Below are positions 9,308 through 20,478 of a DNA stretch of 37,778 nt, in pieces (positions within the stretch are counted from its first letter, which is position 1; each line of letters opens with the position of its first letter). Origin of the DNA: a virus; IMG/VR virus record IMGVR_UViG_3300025128_000134, positions 1 to 37,778 of that record. One strand, written 5' to 3'. The position numbers and the translations under genes are program-made. The notes beneath the pieces are model-generated. The model worked only from the letters and a program-made list of their open reading frames with translations. It searched no databases and was not told the origin of the DNA.

Positions 9308-10944
9308 TGGGAATTAAAAGATACACCGCCAATAAAGACAACACCATTACCAATGCATTTGAAGAAAACCTTACAACGAGGGGCACCGGCTCTAATATGG
9401 GTGCCTCAGATGTACTAGAAGTCTTCTCTATTTATGGACAGTCTTTTAGTTCTGGATCGACAACCGGAATTACACAAACACAAGAATTATCTAGGATCCT
9501 GGTTGAATTTCCTGTCAGCGATATAATTGCTGATAGAATCTCTGGTCATATTCCTATATCTGGAAATGTAGATTTTTATCTATGTATGTACAATGCTAAA
9601 CACGGCCAAACAGTACCTAAATACGCGACCTATACGGTTGTTCCCGTATCTTCATCCTGGGAAGAAGGGTTTGGTCTTGATATGGAAAATTATCAAGACT
9701 TGACCAACAACCAAGAAGGATCAAACTGGATTAAAAGAGCAGGCAACAATAGCTGGGATACGATAGGGGGTACTTTTCTTACTGCTTCTGCAGGAAATAA
9801 TTACGGAGATAGAAGAAAAGAAGTAACTTTAGAAAAAGGAACTGAAGATCTAAAGATTGACATTACAGATGAGGTTGAAAGATGGATTAAAGGAACTTTA
9901 GCTTCCGGCGGATATCCAAACTATGGTCTTGGTATATATTTGACTGCTAGCCAAGAGGCCTATTATTCTAGCTCTGCCGGCACTTTTTCTAAAAACAATT
10001 CAATTCAAAACGTATCTGGCGCCACGCGCTCTTATTATACAAAAAGATTTTTTTCGAGAACAAGCCAATTTTTTCATAAGAGACCAGCAGTAGAAGCTAG
10101 ATGGGATTCCTCGATTAAAGATAATAGAGGAAATGTGCAATATAGCAGTTCATTGCTGAATTCTTCCGATAATCTTAATACTTTGTATTTGTATAATTTT
10201 GTCAACGGACAATTAAAAAATATACCAGGTGTAACTGGCGCCTCAGAAGAAATATACGTTCAGCTGTTTTCGGGGTCAGATTCACCAACAGGTAGTGCCG
10301 TAGAACTGGTTACGACCACTGACTATACTACAGTAGCTGTGCCAACTGTGATTACTGGTGGTTATGTATCCACAGGAATTTACTCAGCCTCATTTGCTCT
10401 CACCGCTTCGACACTGCCACTAACAACGGTGTTTGATGTTTGGGCCCTCGACGGCGGAAATAAATTAGGCACCCAAGTGTTTACCGGCTCTTCAAATCCA
10501 AAAGTTTTTAAAAGTTCTACTGAAAATGTACCCAATTCTTATGTTATAAACATTAATAATCTAAAGCCAAGTTACAATAGTAATGAGATAGCACGTTTTA
10601 GAGTTTTTACTAGATTAAAAGACTGGAATCCAACAATTTATACTAAAGCTACATCAAAAGTGGAAAATTATATACTTGATAATATGTATTTCAAGATCAA
10701 TAGAACTATTGATGATGAAGAAATAATACCATATGGAACAGGTAGTACCGCTCCGCAAGCAAATGGAGTAAATGGATCATATACTAGGTTATCATATGAC
10801 ATATCTGGGTCTTATTTTGATTTAGATATGTCTATGCTTGAGCCTGGGTATATGTATTACACACAGATTGCTTATTATGATAGTAACTCATATAAACAGT
10901 TTAACCAAACGTTTAATTTTAAAGTAGATGGGGATGGATATTAA
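9307..10944 (+). CDS. Putative virion protein with DNRLRE/CBM96-like domain
   Basis: The 545-residue product begins at a TAATG overlap with the gp6-like gene. Residues about 1-260 resemble the DNRLRE/CBM96 beta-sandwich found in surface and carbohydrate-binding proteins. An early segment has 'LSRILVEFPVSDI', then a strand with 'VDFYLCMYNAKHGQ', then 'VSSSWEEGFG', a Trp-rich stretch, 'IDITDEVERWIKGT', 'NYGLGIYL', and a closing 'RFFSRTSQFFHKRPAVEARW', which mirrors the family's terminal 'F.SRe....rP.L.v.w'. The remainder (about 280-545) is beta-rich and Ser/Thr/Gly-rich, possibly two immunoglobulin-like modules. Position in the baseplate operon suggests a structural part, perhaps with a glycan- or surface-contact role. 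The domain call is from pattern memory, not an alignment. Confidence 0.6.
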   Translation: MGIKRYTANKDNTITNAFEENLTTRGTGSNMGASDVLEVFSIYGQSFSSGSTTGITQTQELSRILVEFPVSDIIADRISGHIPISGNVDFYLCMYNAKHGQTVPKYATYTVVPVSSSWEEGFGLDMENYQDLTNNQEGSNWIKRAGNNSWDTIGGTFLTASAGNNYGDRRKEVTLEKGTEDLKIDITDEVERWIKGTLASGGYPNYGLGIYLTASQEAYYSSSAGTFSKNNSIQNVSGATRSYYTKRFFSRTSQFFHKRPAVEARWDSSIKDNRGNVQYSSSLLNSSDNLNTLYLYNFVNGQLKNIPGVTGASEEIYVQLFSGSDSPTGSAVELVTTTDYTTVAVPTVITGGYVSTGIYSASFALTASTLPLTTVFDVWALDGGNKLGTQVFTGSSNPKVFKSSTENVPNSYVININNLKPSYNSNEIARFRVFTRLKDWNPTIYTKATSKVENYILDNMYFKINRTIDDEEIIPYGTGSTAPQANGVNGSYTRLSYDISGSYFDLDMSMLEPGYMYYTQIAYYDSNSYKQFNQTFNFKVDGDGY

Positions 10945-10951
10945 AATTTAG

Positions 10952-13900
10952 ATGGATAAAAAATTTATACAAAACAAATTTTCCGAGGATCAATTATCTA
11001 TTTCTGATCTTTTTACGGGCCCTGTAATTGGAAGTTCGAGCACCACTGCATCATTTTCGGAAGACGCTGAATCTGGTAAATTTTTAAATGCGGCTTCGGA
11101 AGAAGAGAATCGCTTTATTCCACAAATTAATTTCGCAACAGCATCAAATTTTGCTAGGTTTGGTTCTGCAGTCTCTTATTATGAAGACGCGTTTACAAGA
11201 ATTCACAATCAATATCCATACGACGGCTCTCATCGTGAAAAAGTATTATGGAATCTTTCATCGAGTTACTTGGACAAATATATTTTTGAAAATGTTTATC
11301 CACGTACCAACGGTTATATTAACATTAATAGTGGATCAAATACTTATACAACAACGAAATTAAGTGAAATATATAGCAGTAGTACACCACAATATGTATT
11401 TTTTAAAGGCGGCCCGAACGCAGATCCATATGGAAATTACAAGCTTGATATATCAACTGGGCTAAGTACTGATGCTATCTCTAAAGCTAACGTTTATGAT
11501 ACAGCCAGTAATAGAGGCAATAATTTAGAGATTAACCTAGATAAAGGTCTTACTATTGAATTTTGGATGAAAAAAAATGGCTGGGCCGTAACACCGGATT
11601 CGGGCAATAACAAAGAAGTTATTTTTCATAATTCAACTACCGCTTCAGTTAATAATGATTCTTATTGTTTGTTACTTTTAAGCTCATCTGTAAAGAGTAA
11701 CCTTTTTCTAAATTTAGTTTCTGGTTCTAGCACATCTATAACAGGTAGAAATTTTAGCCTATCTACAAATTTAGCCGACGTAGCTGACAGTAAATGGCAC
11801 CATTATGCTGTCACAGCAAAAAATAGTGGCTCTTACGTCAAAGCAAAGCTTTATGTAGACGGTGTGTACGTTTCCGAACAAGCCGATTCAAATACTTTAA
11901 ATCCAATAACTGCGTCAACGCAAGCGGCGCTTGGTGCACTCGCCGGCCAAGTTAGTGTATCGGGCGCAGCCGGATATGGTCCCGGTTGGGGAAACATTAT
12001 TTCATCGTCGTTTGATGAGTTCAGATATTGGAAAACAGAAAGGAGTGCCAAAGAAGTTGGAAGATATTATATTAGTGATGTTAAGGGTGGCACTAACACT
12101 GATCTAGCCAATACAGAGCTTGGTGTTTACTTTAAATTTAATGAAGGCATAACACAAACTGCATCTGTTGACCGCGCAGTGTTAGATTATTCTGGTCGTG
12201 TAAGTAACGGCACAATTATTAATTATGACAGCAACACAAATAGATCAACTAGCTCTGCTATAATAGAATCTGGAAAAGCCTCTATAGAATTTAAAGATCC
12301 AATTATATACTCTTTTCATCCCTCGGTGAAATCTAAATTAGCTGACTTAAAAATTAAAGGCAGCGATCACGATTTTAACAATTCTAATTCCTTAATAAAC
12401 AGCATTCCGGCTTGGATTGTAGAAGACGATGAAGCAGGAGGTACTGGTGAGTTAGCTAAATTAATTCAAATTTCTGCCAACTATTTAGATACTCTTTATT
12501 TACAGCTCGAAGCGCTTCCAACAATTAAAAATATCAATTATGCCTCACACGGATCTAAGCCTCATTTTTTCAACGATAGGTTGCTTAAAGATTATGGTTT
12601 TGATGTTGATGAAATTTTAACAGATGTTAGTTTATTTGCTTATTCAAAAACAAGAGATGAAGATAGAATATTTGAAAGAAAGCTATATGAAGTCAAAAAT
12701 CAGATTTACAAAAATATATATAATAATCTTTCATACATATATAAATCGAAGGGAACGATTAAGTCATTTAGAAATCTTCTTAGGTGTATGGGCACTGACG
12801 AAGAATTAGTTCGTCTTAATCTCTACGGTTCAAACACAGATTGGCAAGCAAAAACAAATTCTAGAAATGTTGCTTCAAAAGTTAAATACTTAGATTTCTT
12901 TAACAATAATAAAGCTATTGTATATGGATACCCGGAAACAGGAAACTCTAATTCTAATAGTTTTATTTCCGGTTCTGGAGATGATACTTCGGGCATCGAC
13001 GCCCTGGCCGCCATAACTTTAGAAGCAGATGTAATATTTCCTAAATATCCTTCAAATGCTGGAAACTATTCAAAAAATTATCATGAATTAACTAGTTCTA
13101 TTTTTGGGATGAGTGGAGTTGGGGATATATCGGATCCCACAGATTTAACCTGGCCATCCACAAACAACAACATTTCTTCTTCGTTATCGGCTTACATTGT
13201 GAGAAAGCAAAAACAAACATCCGATGACAATCCTGAAGTATTTTTTATGGTTTCCGGCAGCATGTTATCCGCACCAATAGTATCTTCAATATATGCGGAT
13301 GTTTATGATAATTCTAAGTGGAAGCTAGCAGTCAGACTAAAACATAGGTCTCAAGGCACAGGATTAGATTTTGTTTCTGGCGCCGCAGCCAACGATTCAA
13401 TCGATGTTGAGTTTTTTGGAGCACAAATAGTTGCTGATTATGTAATACACCAATTTAAAGTTTCTGGCTCTTTGGTAGAAGCTTCGAAATATGGACCTTT
13501 TGTGGAGCCTAAAAGAATCTATTGCGGCGCCCAGCGCACAAACTTCACTGGCTCTGTTATAAACGAGTCTGATGTCTTTCTCTCTAATATGAGATATTGG
13601 AATTCTTACATAAGCGATGAAGCGTTATTATATCACGCAAAAAACGATACATCATATGGCACCGATCATCCATATCAAAATACATATTTATTTGAAGGCA
13701 AAGAAACAACCGGGCTATCAACAACGGAGATGCCAGAAATATCTTCATTAGCTTTAAATTGGACCTTGGATCAAGTAACTGGCAGTGATGCTAGCGGAAG
13801 ATTTACGGTAGCAGATTTTTCTAGCGGGTCGAATGATTTATCAGATTATAAACTATCGAACATAGTGCAGAGACAACATACTGGCCGCGGCGACTTCTTT

Positions 13901-16900
13901 GAATATAACTCATCGGAAGTCACAGAAATAAAATATAATCCTTCAACAAGATTAGTGCCTTTCGATCAAATTAATTCTGACGATATGGTTGATGTTGTTG
14001 ATTTCGAAGGTGAAATCTTCACTAGAGAAAGCCGACCACAAGAATATTTCTTTGCTTTTGAAAAGAGTATGTACGCAAATATTTCTGATGAAATGTTAAA
14101 TATGTTTGCTACGATTAGAGATTTTCATAATATTGTTGGCGAACCGGTTAATCGGTACAGAAAAGAATACAAAGAAATGGAGAAGATTAGACAACTGTTC
14201 TTTAGAAGAGTTGGGAATACTCCAGATGTAGAAAAATTTGTTGACTATTATAAGTGGATTGATAGCTCTATATCAACAATGTTAGGTAATTTAATTCCTG
14301 CGAGTGCTAATTTTGCTAAAAATATACGCACAATGGTTGAAAGTCACGTTTTGGAAAGAAACAAGATAGAAACAAAGTTCCCAACACTTGAACTAAATCA
14401 GTCGGAACCAATTGGGCAGATTAAAGCTATCAATGAGTTAACTTATGATTGGAAACACGGTCACGCTCCGATAAGCAATCAAGCCAATGCACAATTGGTA
14501 TTGTTATCAAATAATCCGGCTCAACATCTTTCGAAAAAGTTTACATTAGTATCCACGAATGGTGTTTCTAAAACTTACACCTTTTACAATGGAGGTGTCG
14601 GCCCGCCGGCAACTGGTGATGTTGTGTCCGATGAGGTTGTCATTCAATTGAGTGGCCTATCTTCGGAGGCCGATTTTACGGCTCAAGTCGTTGCGGCAAT
14701 TGCTAGCAGTAATGGTCATAATGGAGCCATTTTAACAACAAGATCGACAACAACGGACTCGAATGATACTGTAACTTTCACACAACGTGATCCTGGTTCA
14801 AGTGGAAATACAGCTATTACTCTAAGTTCTTTCATTGCAATATATCAAACAATGAATGGTGGTCCATATAATACTTTTTTTAGCGGCGGCTCTACGCGCA
14901 ACTCACTTCAAAGTGTAACCATCGCTGACCGCTTCTCTGGGCCCGGTTCCCCGGAAGCAATGTCTCCAGGCTACCTTGACCCTGCCTCGCATACATTCTC
15001 TGTCTATAACAGTATAAACTACCGTAATATGACCGTTCGTTTGCCAAGATCGAACGTTACGTTTACTGCTTCCGCAAACGCAGCCGGCTCAACTGGCTAC
15101 CCTGCAACACCGTATTATCAATTCAAGCCTTTTGGCGGAAATCCAGATCAAAATCTAAGAACTTTGCAGACAGGCGTACCTCTAAGAACACTATTAAGGC
15201 ATCCGATGTCTGTCGGGGGTTATGATACATATCTAAGCGCACCACGCGGGGCCGGCTATATTTTAACTGCGTCAATACACAAAGTAAATCGTAATTTTAA
15301 AAGAAAGCCTATGATAAGCGGAAGCTACATCGTTAATCATTTTAGCAATGATAACGGCTTCGTACAACATCCAATTCCGAGAAGTGACAGACAATATTCT
15401 TGGATTACCGCTTCATTAAAATATGCATATGCCGGCCCAAACATAAACACATTTAATATTTATAGTGGTTTAGGCGATGGCTTGACTGCTCCTTTGGGGT
15501 ATTCTATTAAATCGGATGATATAACCTTCGTACCAACTAGCTCAGTTTCGGCTAACGGCAATAATATTGATTTTGCGGGCTTAAACACTCTGGTTAATGA
15601 TCCTATTAATTCGTCAACAAACTTTTTAAGTTCTTCAAATAACAATTATTACAAAAATACATTAATCGGCACGCTGTCAGACACTGAATTATTAAATAGT
15701 TTAATTAACCATCGACAAGGCCCATATGGCTGGCCAAGCTGGAAACAAACTCGCGGAAGTAATCATCCTGTAATCAGAAGTCATAGAAAAACAAGTACAT
15801 TTAGTACAATTGATAGATTAGCTAAAAAACCAGAAACAGCTCCTGTACAAATACCAGAGTTTGATCCCTTCGCAAAGAAAAAGGGAACAAATATTTTTAC
15901 GCCCATAAAAGTTTTCAACGATGGGTACAGAGAAATTATTAATTTTACTGAATCGGCTGTAACAGTTGCTTACAAACCAGTAGCAATTGAAGTTTTTCTA
16001 AAAGGATTAAATACCAATGGTTTACCACAAGATGCAACAAGCATATTAAAACAAAAGTTTAAACTTACATTTGCAAACGAATCTGCTTATTTCGCTGAGG
16101 ATCAAGTTTTAAAACATATAACAACAGATAATTATTTAGATTTGACAAAAGCTAATCACGGCCGTTCTAGGGCTTATGAATCAACCGTTAACTTATATAA
16201 GCCTGGCACATTTGATTTTAATAGTAGCATTAATCCGCTGCAGCAGTTTGAAACTTTAAAAGCATCACAAGTTATTTGGCCACGCCCAAGAAACACATTC
16301 TTGAAAAGAACAAAAATGAGAAATAATTATACTGAAATTGCTGGTACTGGTTCAAATGGTTTTGACAGGATTAAACACAGGACTTTCTGGAGAGATAGCC
16401 CCGAAGATAGAAGAAAAACAGATATTCAAGCGTTGAACAGCCAGGGTACTATACTTTCTCAGTCACTTTTTGCCGGCCGCTCAAGTGGATCATCCGCCCA
16501 AGGTCAGTTTAACCGTGGCGCTTATGAGGGCTGTTTAAGTGTATGGCCGCTAGATGGCAGATATACTGGATCTATTGATGATCTGGCTGCGGAATCTTCG
16601 GTCGCAACATATGTTGGAGTATTTCCAAGTGATGCTCAGCTATTATTACAAATAGGAAAAGGCAGCGGAAGACAGGTAATGTTCACCGAGGGTCTTTCGG
16701 GAGAATTATTTGGAAGCGGAATGTATAGATCGGTTGCGCTTGACAGTGGCCTTTACCATCTAGAAAATCGTTTTGTTACTGCATCTGCTAAATATCACGG
16801 TGTTGATTGGAATATGAGTGCATACAGTGGTAGTGGTACCCCGGGTAGTAGTTGGAACCAGTATACCGGACCCATAAACCCCCAGATTATAAAATTTACT

Positions 16901-19471
16901 GCTTCTTCAAATGTTGAGTGGACAACCAATATAGACTCTGGTAAGAATCCTTGGTTTGATTCATACGAAGATTATTCTGCGGACTTAAGAAAAATAGGAA
17001 AAGATTATTCTATAATTCCTGAGTTCAATATGTCGGATCATATGGAATATTATGTTGTTAGCTCGGGGTCAGATTTCTTTGCACCCCTCCCTAAAGATAA
17101 ATTTATAATTCAAGGAATTAATAATTCTGCTAGTGTTAATGGTACTTTCTACAATGATTACTCACATTCAGATTTCTTGAAAAACTTTGATTTACTTATT
17201 GAGGATCACAAAGAAATTGCAGATATCAAAAACATCAAGATGACTTGCAGGGGTCTCAAAAAACTTCTGCCGTACAACGGTTTTTATCCTGTAACGAGAA
17301 CTTTACAAATGGCTACACTGTTATCAGAATCTTTGGGCTCAAAGATACTTGGTAGTGGCAGCGCAGCCGATGCAAATTCACAAGCATTCCATCCTCCTGC
17401 TGCAGCATCGCAACGAATGCAAGCATTACTACAGCCACTATTCGCACCTGGAATCTTATATAATACTATAAAATCTGGAATAGCAGTGGACTGGCCAGTT
17501 TATACTGGTTCTGCTGCAGCCTCAGGTCTCGATGGAGCTACGTCTGCCGGTGGTAACGTTCAAATGAAATCATACATAAGTTCATCATCAAATTATAGAT
17601 TTCCGTTTGAAACGATTTATAATCTAAATAATATTCCAATTACCACTGAAAACTCTGAAAAAAGGGTATACGCGGTCTCGAATGAAAGAACAGATACTCA
17701 TTTTACTTGGGATGGACAAAAGAATCATAATTTGTATGAAAAGGCGATGAATAATTTCTTAGCCGAGAGTGTTAATTTATTCCTTACGGAAGGAAAACTA
17801 ACTTCATTTGTGTCTAAAAAAATGTCGGATGTTAGTTTCACGCCGAATAAAAAATATTTAATGTCAATTGATATTACTAAAACAGCTAACTTTATTATGA
17901 CCGAGGGAGCATCAGCTGATTCGGTAGTTAATAGTAACTTATTCCACGGCGCCGCGTATCCCACTAGGTCGTATGGCTTTCAAGGTACAGCGAAAAGAGG
18001 GATTATCTATGGACCTGCTGTAAGATTTTTTGATATTGCTCCCGCAGCCGGATTTCCTGGTACTCCAATAGCGAGAATATCTGGTGCAGGGTGGCCATAT
18101 TGTGAACAAAACGACCCGGCGTTTGCACCTTATACACCTCCTTACTTTTATGGCAAGTCTACCGTTGATTTGGAATATACGAACGAGATTGATCATACGG
18201 ATGAGCCATCACTGGCTACAATATTTGCCTCTATAACAGCATCTTATTCAAATGATTTATCAAATATTCCAACTGGCTCATATTACACCGCGTCATTTGC
18301 TGGTGGCCAAACTATTGATTGGCGTTCTGTTGTTAGCTCTTCAAGTCCGGCGATACAAACAATTATGCAAGTGTCTTCATCGTTAAATTTATTTGGAAAA
18401 ACAATCGATGCGCTAAAACAATATGGCCCAGATGGAAAAACTATTGGATTTGTTGATGCTGAGGATCCCTCTGCTCAAGAAAGATGGGTCATATCAACCA
18501 AATATGAATGCCCTGTACTTAATTTCAATCATTATTTAGATGACACTAAGGCTAGAGGAATGTGGAATGGATATGGAAAAATTCCTAAATATGCGGCGGA
18601 GGGAATACAAATTACGTTGAGAGAGACTGATCCTGAAGCTTTATATAATCCATCTAAAAAACTAGTTACGGGGTCATTATTGCAGAAGTTTTTTGGCGAT
18701 AGAACACAAAATAAATCTGTTGGCCAGTTGGCCAAAGATTTTGAGAAATCAATTTCTGAATGTATTGTAGCAATACCATATTTACCTGGAAAATCAAATA
18801 ATAATTCCATAGCAGATAAATACAACTGTATTTATTCTCCAGATGACGATAAGTATTTTTTCCCAATTGGCGCGCCAAGCCCAGCATCAGGCTTTGGCAC
18901 CGCACCCGAACCTACTGGCACCTCGATCGCAGACCTGCAGCTTGCCCCATCAGCAGAAGCACTGCGCTCCAAAATGAAAAAGTTTGTCTTCCCGCCACGC
19001 TATGACTGGGCAAACAACGAAAACCCAGTCTTGGCGCCGTTTGCTATGTTCGCTTTTGAATTTAATCATAAGCTGACGAGACAAGAATTGGCAGATATTT
19101 GGCAAGGAGTTATGCCGGATATCGCTATGAAAGTTGTGCCAGAGACAACAACATTAAATATTCCTGTTGCTAAAGGTGAATTAATGACACAATTTCTTGT
19201 GGATGTAATCTCTACGGACGCGTCCAAACAAAAAACATATAAAACGATAAAAAGCTTAAAATGGATGGTTTTCAAAGTGAAACAAAGAGCGAGAAATATT
19301 TATGCAAATATTACTGAAGATTTAACAGATAATATTGCTGGAACTTTAAAGCCTTTTATTGACAAAGATATTCTATCATTAAACGATGATACATATAGTT
19401 ATAATTGGCCATATGATTTTTGTTCTTTGGTTGAATTAGGAAAAGTAGAGACGGAGATAGAGATTAAATAA
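10952..19471 (+). CDS. Giant baseplate/tail protein with laminin-G-like domains
   Basis: The product is 2,839 residues. Residues about 190-400 form a clear concanavalin-A/laminin-G-type sandwich: 'LTIEFWMKKNGW', 'WHHYAVTAKNSGSYVKAKLY', 'FDEFRYWKTERSAKEV' and 'GVYFKFNEG'. A second, more diverged one spans about 685-955 ('VFLSNMRYWNSYISDEAL'). Residues about 1193-1293 look like a separate small beta insert ending 'VTFTQRDPGSSGNTAITL'. Residues about 520-680 and 1010-1160 are helical and may be the conserved core. GC-rich patches occur at about 1306-1436 and 2636-2696. In T4 the gene after gp6 is gp7, also a large wedge protein, so this could be an expanded gp7 analogue; I cannot show homology. 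The laminin-G modules suggest glycan or receptor contact. The stop overlaps the next start as TAATG. Confidence 0.7.
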   Translation: MDKKFIQNKFSEDQLSISDLFTGPVIGSSSTTASFSEDAESGKFLNAASEEENRFIPQINFATASNFARFGSAVSYYEDAFTRIHNQYPYDGSHREKVLWNLSSSYLDKYIFENVYPRTNGYININSGSNTYTTTKLSEIYSSSTPQYVFFKGGPNADPYGNYKLDISTGLSTDAISKANVYDTASNRGNNLEINLDKGLTIEFWMKKNGWAVTPDSGNNKEVIFHNSTTASVNNDSYCLLLLSSSVKSNLFLNLVSGSSTSITGRNFSLSTNLADVADSKWHHYAVTAKNSGSYVKAKLYVDGVYVSEQADSNTLNPITASTQAALGALAGQVSVSGAAGYGPGWGNIISSSFDEFRYWKTERSAKEVGRYYISDVKGGTNTDLANTELGVYFKFNEGITQTASVDRAVLDYSGRVSNGTIINYDSNTNRSTSSAIIESGKASIEFKDPIIYSFHPSVKSKLADLKIKGSDHDFNNSNSLINSIPAWIVEDDEAGGTGELAKLIQISANYLDTLYLQLEALPTIKNINYASHGSKPHFFNDRLLKDYGFDVDEILTDVSLFAYSKTRDEDRIFERKLYEVKNQIYKNIYNNLSYIYKSKGTIKSFRNLLRCMGTDEELVRLNLYGSNTDWQAKTNSRNVASKVKYLDFFNNNKAIVYGYPETGNSNSNSFISGSGDDTSGIDALAAITLEADVIFPKYPSNAGNYSKNYHELTSSIFGMSGVGDISDPTDLTWPSTNNNISSSLSAYIVRKQKQTSDDNPEVFFMVSGSMLSAPIVSSIYADVYDNSKWKLAVRLKHRSQGTGLDFVSGAAANDSIDVEFFGAQIVADYVIHQFKVSGSLVEASKYGPFVEPKRIYCGAQRTNFTGSVINESDVFLSNMRYWNSYISDEALLYHAKNDTSYGTDHPYQNTYLFEGKETTGLSTTEMPEISSLALNWTLDQVTGSDASGRFTVADFSSGSNDLSDYKLSNIVQRQHTGRGDFFEYNSSEVTEIKYNPSTRLVPFDQINSDDMVDVVDFEGEIFTRESRPQEYFFAFEKSMYANISDEMLNMFATIRDFHNIVGEPVNRYRKEYKEMEKIRQLFFRRVGNTPDVEKFVDYYKWIDSSISTMLGNLIPASANFAKNIRTMVESHVLERNKIETKFPTLELNQSEPIGQIKAINELTYDWKHGHAPISNQANAQLVLLSNNPAQHLSKKFTLVSTNGVSKTYTFYNGGVGPPATGDVVSDEVVIQLSGLSSEADFTAQVVAAIASSNGHNGAILTTRSTTTDSNDTVTFTQRDPGSSGNTAITLSSFIAIYQTMNGGPYNTFFSGGSTRNSLQSVTIADRFSGPGSPEAMSPGYLDPASHTFSVYNSINYRNMTVRLPRSNVTFTASANAAGSTGYPATPYYQFKPFGGNPDQNLRTLQTGVPLRTLLRHPMSVGGYDTYLSAPRGAGYILTASIHKVNRNFKRKPMISGSYIVNHFSNDNGFVQHPIPRSDRQYSWITASLKYAYAGPNINTFNIYSGLGDGLTAPLGYSIKSDDITFVPTSSVSANGNNIDFAGLNTLVNDPINSSTNFLSSSNNNYYKNTLIGTLSDTELLNSLINHRQGPYGWPSWKQTRGSNHPVIRSHRKTSTFSTIDRLAKKPETAPVQIPEFDPFAKKKGTNIFTPIKVFNDGYREIINFTESAVTVAYKPVAIEVFLKGLNTNGLPQDATSILKQKFKLTFANESAYFAEDQVLKHITTDNYLDLTKANHGRSRAYESTVNLYKPGTFDFNSSINPLQQFETLKASQVIWPRPRNTFLKRTKMRNNYTEIAGTGSNGFDRIKHRTFWRDSPEDRRKTDIQALNSQGTILSQSLFAGRSSGSSAQGQFNRGAYEGCLSVWPLDGRYTGSIDDLAAESSVATYVGVFPSDAQLLLQIGKGSGRQVMFTEGLSGELFGSGMYRSVALDSGLYHLENRFVTASAKYHGVDWNMSAYSGSGTPGSSWNQYTGPINPQIIKFTASSNVEWTTNIDSGKNPWFDSYEDYSADLRKIGKDYSIIPEFNMSDHMEYYVVSSGSDFFAPLPKDKFIIQGINNSASVNGTFYNDYSHSDFLKNFDLLIEDHKEIADIKNIKMTCRGLKKLLPYNGFYPVTRTLQMATLLSESLGSKILGSGSAADANSQAFHPPAAASQRMQALLQPLFAPGILYNTIKSGIAVDWPVYTGSAAASGLDGATSAGGNVQMKSYISSSSNYRFPFETIYNLNNIPITTENSEKRVYAVSNERTDTHFTWDGQKNHNLYEKAMNNFLAESVNLFLTEGKLTSFVSKKMSDVSFTPNKKYLMSIDITKTANFIMTEGASADSVVNSNLFHGAAYPTRSYGFQGTAKRGIIYGPAVRFFDIAPAAGFPGTPIARISGAGWPYCEQNDPAFAPYTPPYFYGKSTVDLEYTNEIDHTDEPSLATIFASITASYSNDLSNIPTGSYYTASFAGGQTIDWRSVVSSSSPAIQTIMQVSSSLNLFGKTIDALKQYGPDGKTIGFVDAEDPSAQERWVISTKYECPVLNFNHYLDDTKARGMWNGYGKIPKYAAEGIQITLRETDPEALYNPSKKLVTGSLLQKFFGDRTQNKSVGQLAKDFEKSISECIVAIPYLPGKSNNNSIADKYNCIYSPDDDKYFFPIGAPSPASGFGTAPEPTGTSIADLQLAPSAEALRSKMKKFVFPPRYDWANNENPVLAPFAMFAFEFNHKLTRQELADIWQGVMPDIAMKVVPETTTLNIPVAKGELMTQFLVDVISTDASKQKTYKTIKSLKWMVFKVKQRARNIYANITEDLTDNIAGTLKPFIDKDILSLNDDTYSYNWPYDFCSLVELGKVETEIEIK

Positions 19472-20478
19472 TGGAATTTTTTAATAAAAAGGAAGAAGTG
19501 TTAGACATCCAAATAACGCCTCTGGGAAAAAGACTGCTTCAACTAGGGCAGTTTAAACCTGTGGCATATGCTTTTTTTGACAATGACATTGTTTATGATG
19601 GAAAATTTGCTGGCCTGCTAGAAAAACAAAATGATATTAAAGAAAGAATTAAAGAAGTTCCAAGAATAAAACAGCAAACTTTTCTTTATTCTCCGGAAGA
19701 AAAAATACAAAGTAACACGGAAGAATCTGATTTAATGAGTTACAATGAAAATTTGTTTAGAGATAAAACATTGACAGGGTATCAAACACTTTCACAAGAG
19801 TACAATTTACAAAAACAAGAAGCAAAACAAATAGAATTTGAATCATACGGACCCCTAGGAAATATGGCTTATCAGGCTTCGTCTTCCCCGGCCTGGAATC
19901 TGCAGTTTTTCGACGCGGAATTAACAGGCTCGGTATCAGTACTTACGGGAAGTAATAATCAAAAAATTACAAATTTAGAATGTGATATCCAATATAAATT
20001 TAAAATCAACACTGTTGAGCCTGGCACAATTGAAGACCCGGCTGATGAAGCACTGCTACAAGAGCTAGAAGACGAACTTTTCATCACAACGACTCCAATA
20101 AGTAATGATGGTTCATATCTTAAAGTAATGCCGGAAGCTTTTTTTATAAAAACACTTGAAAATAATACAAATTTTCAAAATGAAAATTTTGATATCGAGT
20201 TGTATCATATTGATTCTCAAGGTACAGAACAACAATTATATTTTGTCGATGAAGGCAGTGATTTTAACAACACACCTTTGAGTGTAGGCTACTGGTTTGA
20301 TGTTTTGGTTGACGCGGAAATACCTGATGCTGTATACTGTGAGCAAGTTAAATCTGAAAAACTCGAAGTTACTTACACAGATAAATTCTTGTTTGATTGT
20401 GAAGACTTAATTGACGAGAATCTTGCTGTTGACCAAATTTATAACATTCCCGGTGGGGATACGGAGCCTTGTGAATAA
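19471..20478 (+). CDS. Putative virion protein, shares N-terminal module with 27289-28278
   Basis: This 335-residue protein of unknown function is translationally coupled on both sides by TAATG overlaps. Residues about 11-45 read 'VLDIQITPLGKRLLQLGQFK' followed by a strand ending in 'DIVYD'. This aligns by eye with residues about 10-46 of the 329-aa protein at 27289 (shared LD, T, LG, L, G, FK, A, D, I, Y), so the two carry a common N-terminal module. The rest is acidic, with little obvious structure. It has no signal peptide or membrane segment. In T4 the gene after gp7 is gp8 (334 aa, baseplate wedge). The similar length and position are suggestive only. Confidence 0.65.
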   Translation: MEFFNKKEEVLDIQITPLGKRLLQLGQFKPVAYAFFDNDIVYDGKFAGLLEKQNDIKERIKEVPRIKQQTFLYSPEEKIQSNTEESDLMSYNENLFRDKTLTGYQTLSQEYNLQKQEAKQIEFESYGPLGNMAYQASSSPAWNLQFFDAELTGSVSVLTGSNNQKITNLECDIQYKFKINTVEPGTIEDPADEALLQELEDELFITTTPISNDGSYLKVMPEAFFIKTLENNTNFQNENFDIELYHIDSQGTEQQLYFVDEGSDFNNTPLSVGYWFDVLVDAEIPDAVYCEQVKSEKLEVTYTDKFLFDCEDLIDENLAVDQIYNIPGGDTEPCE

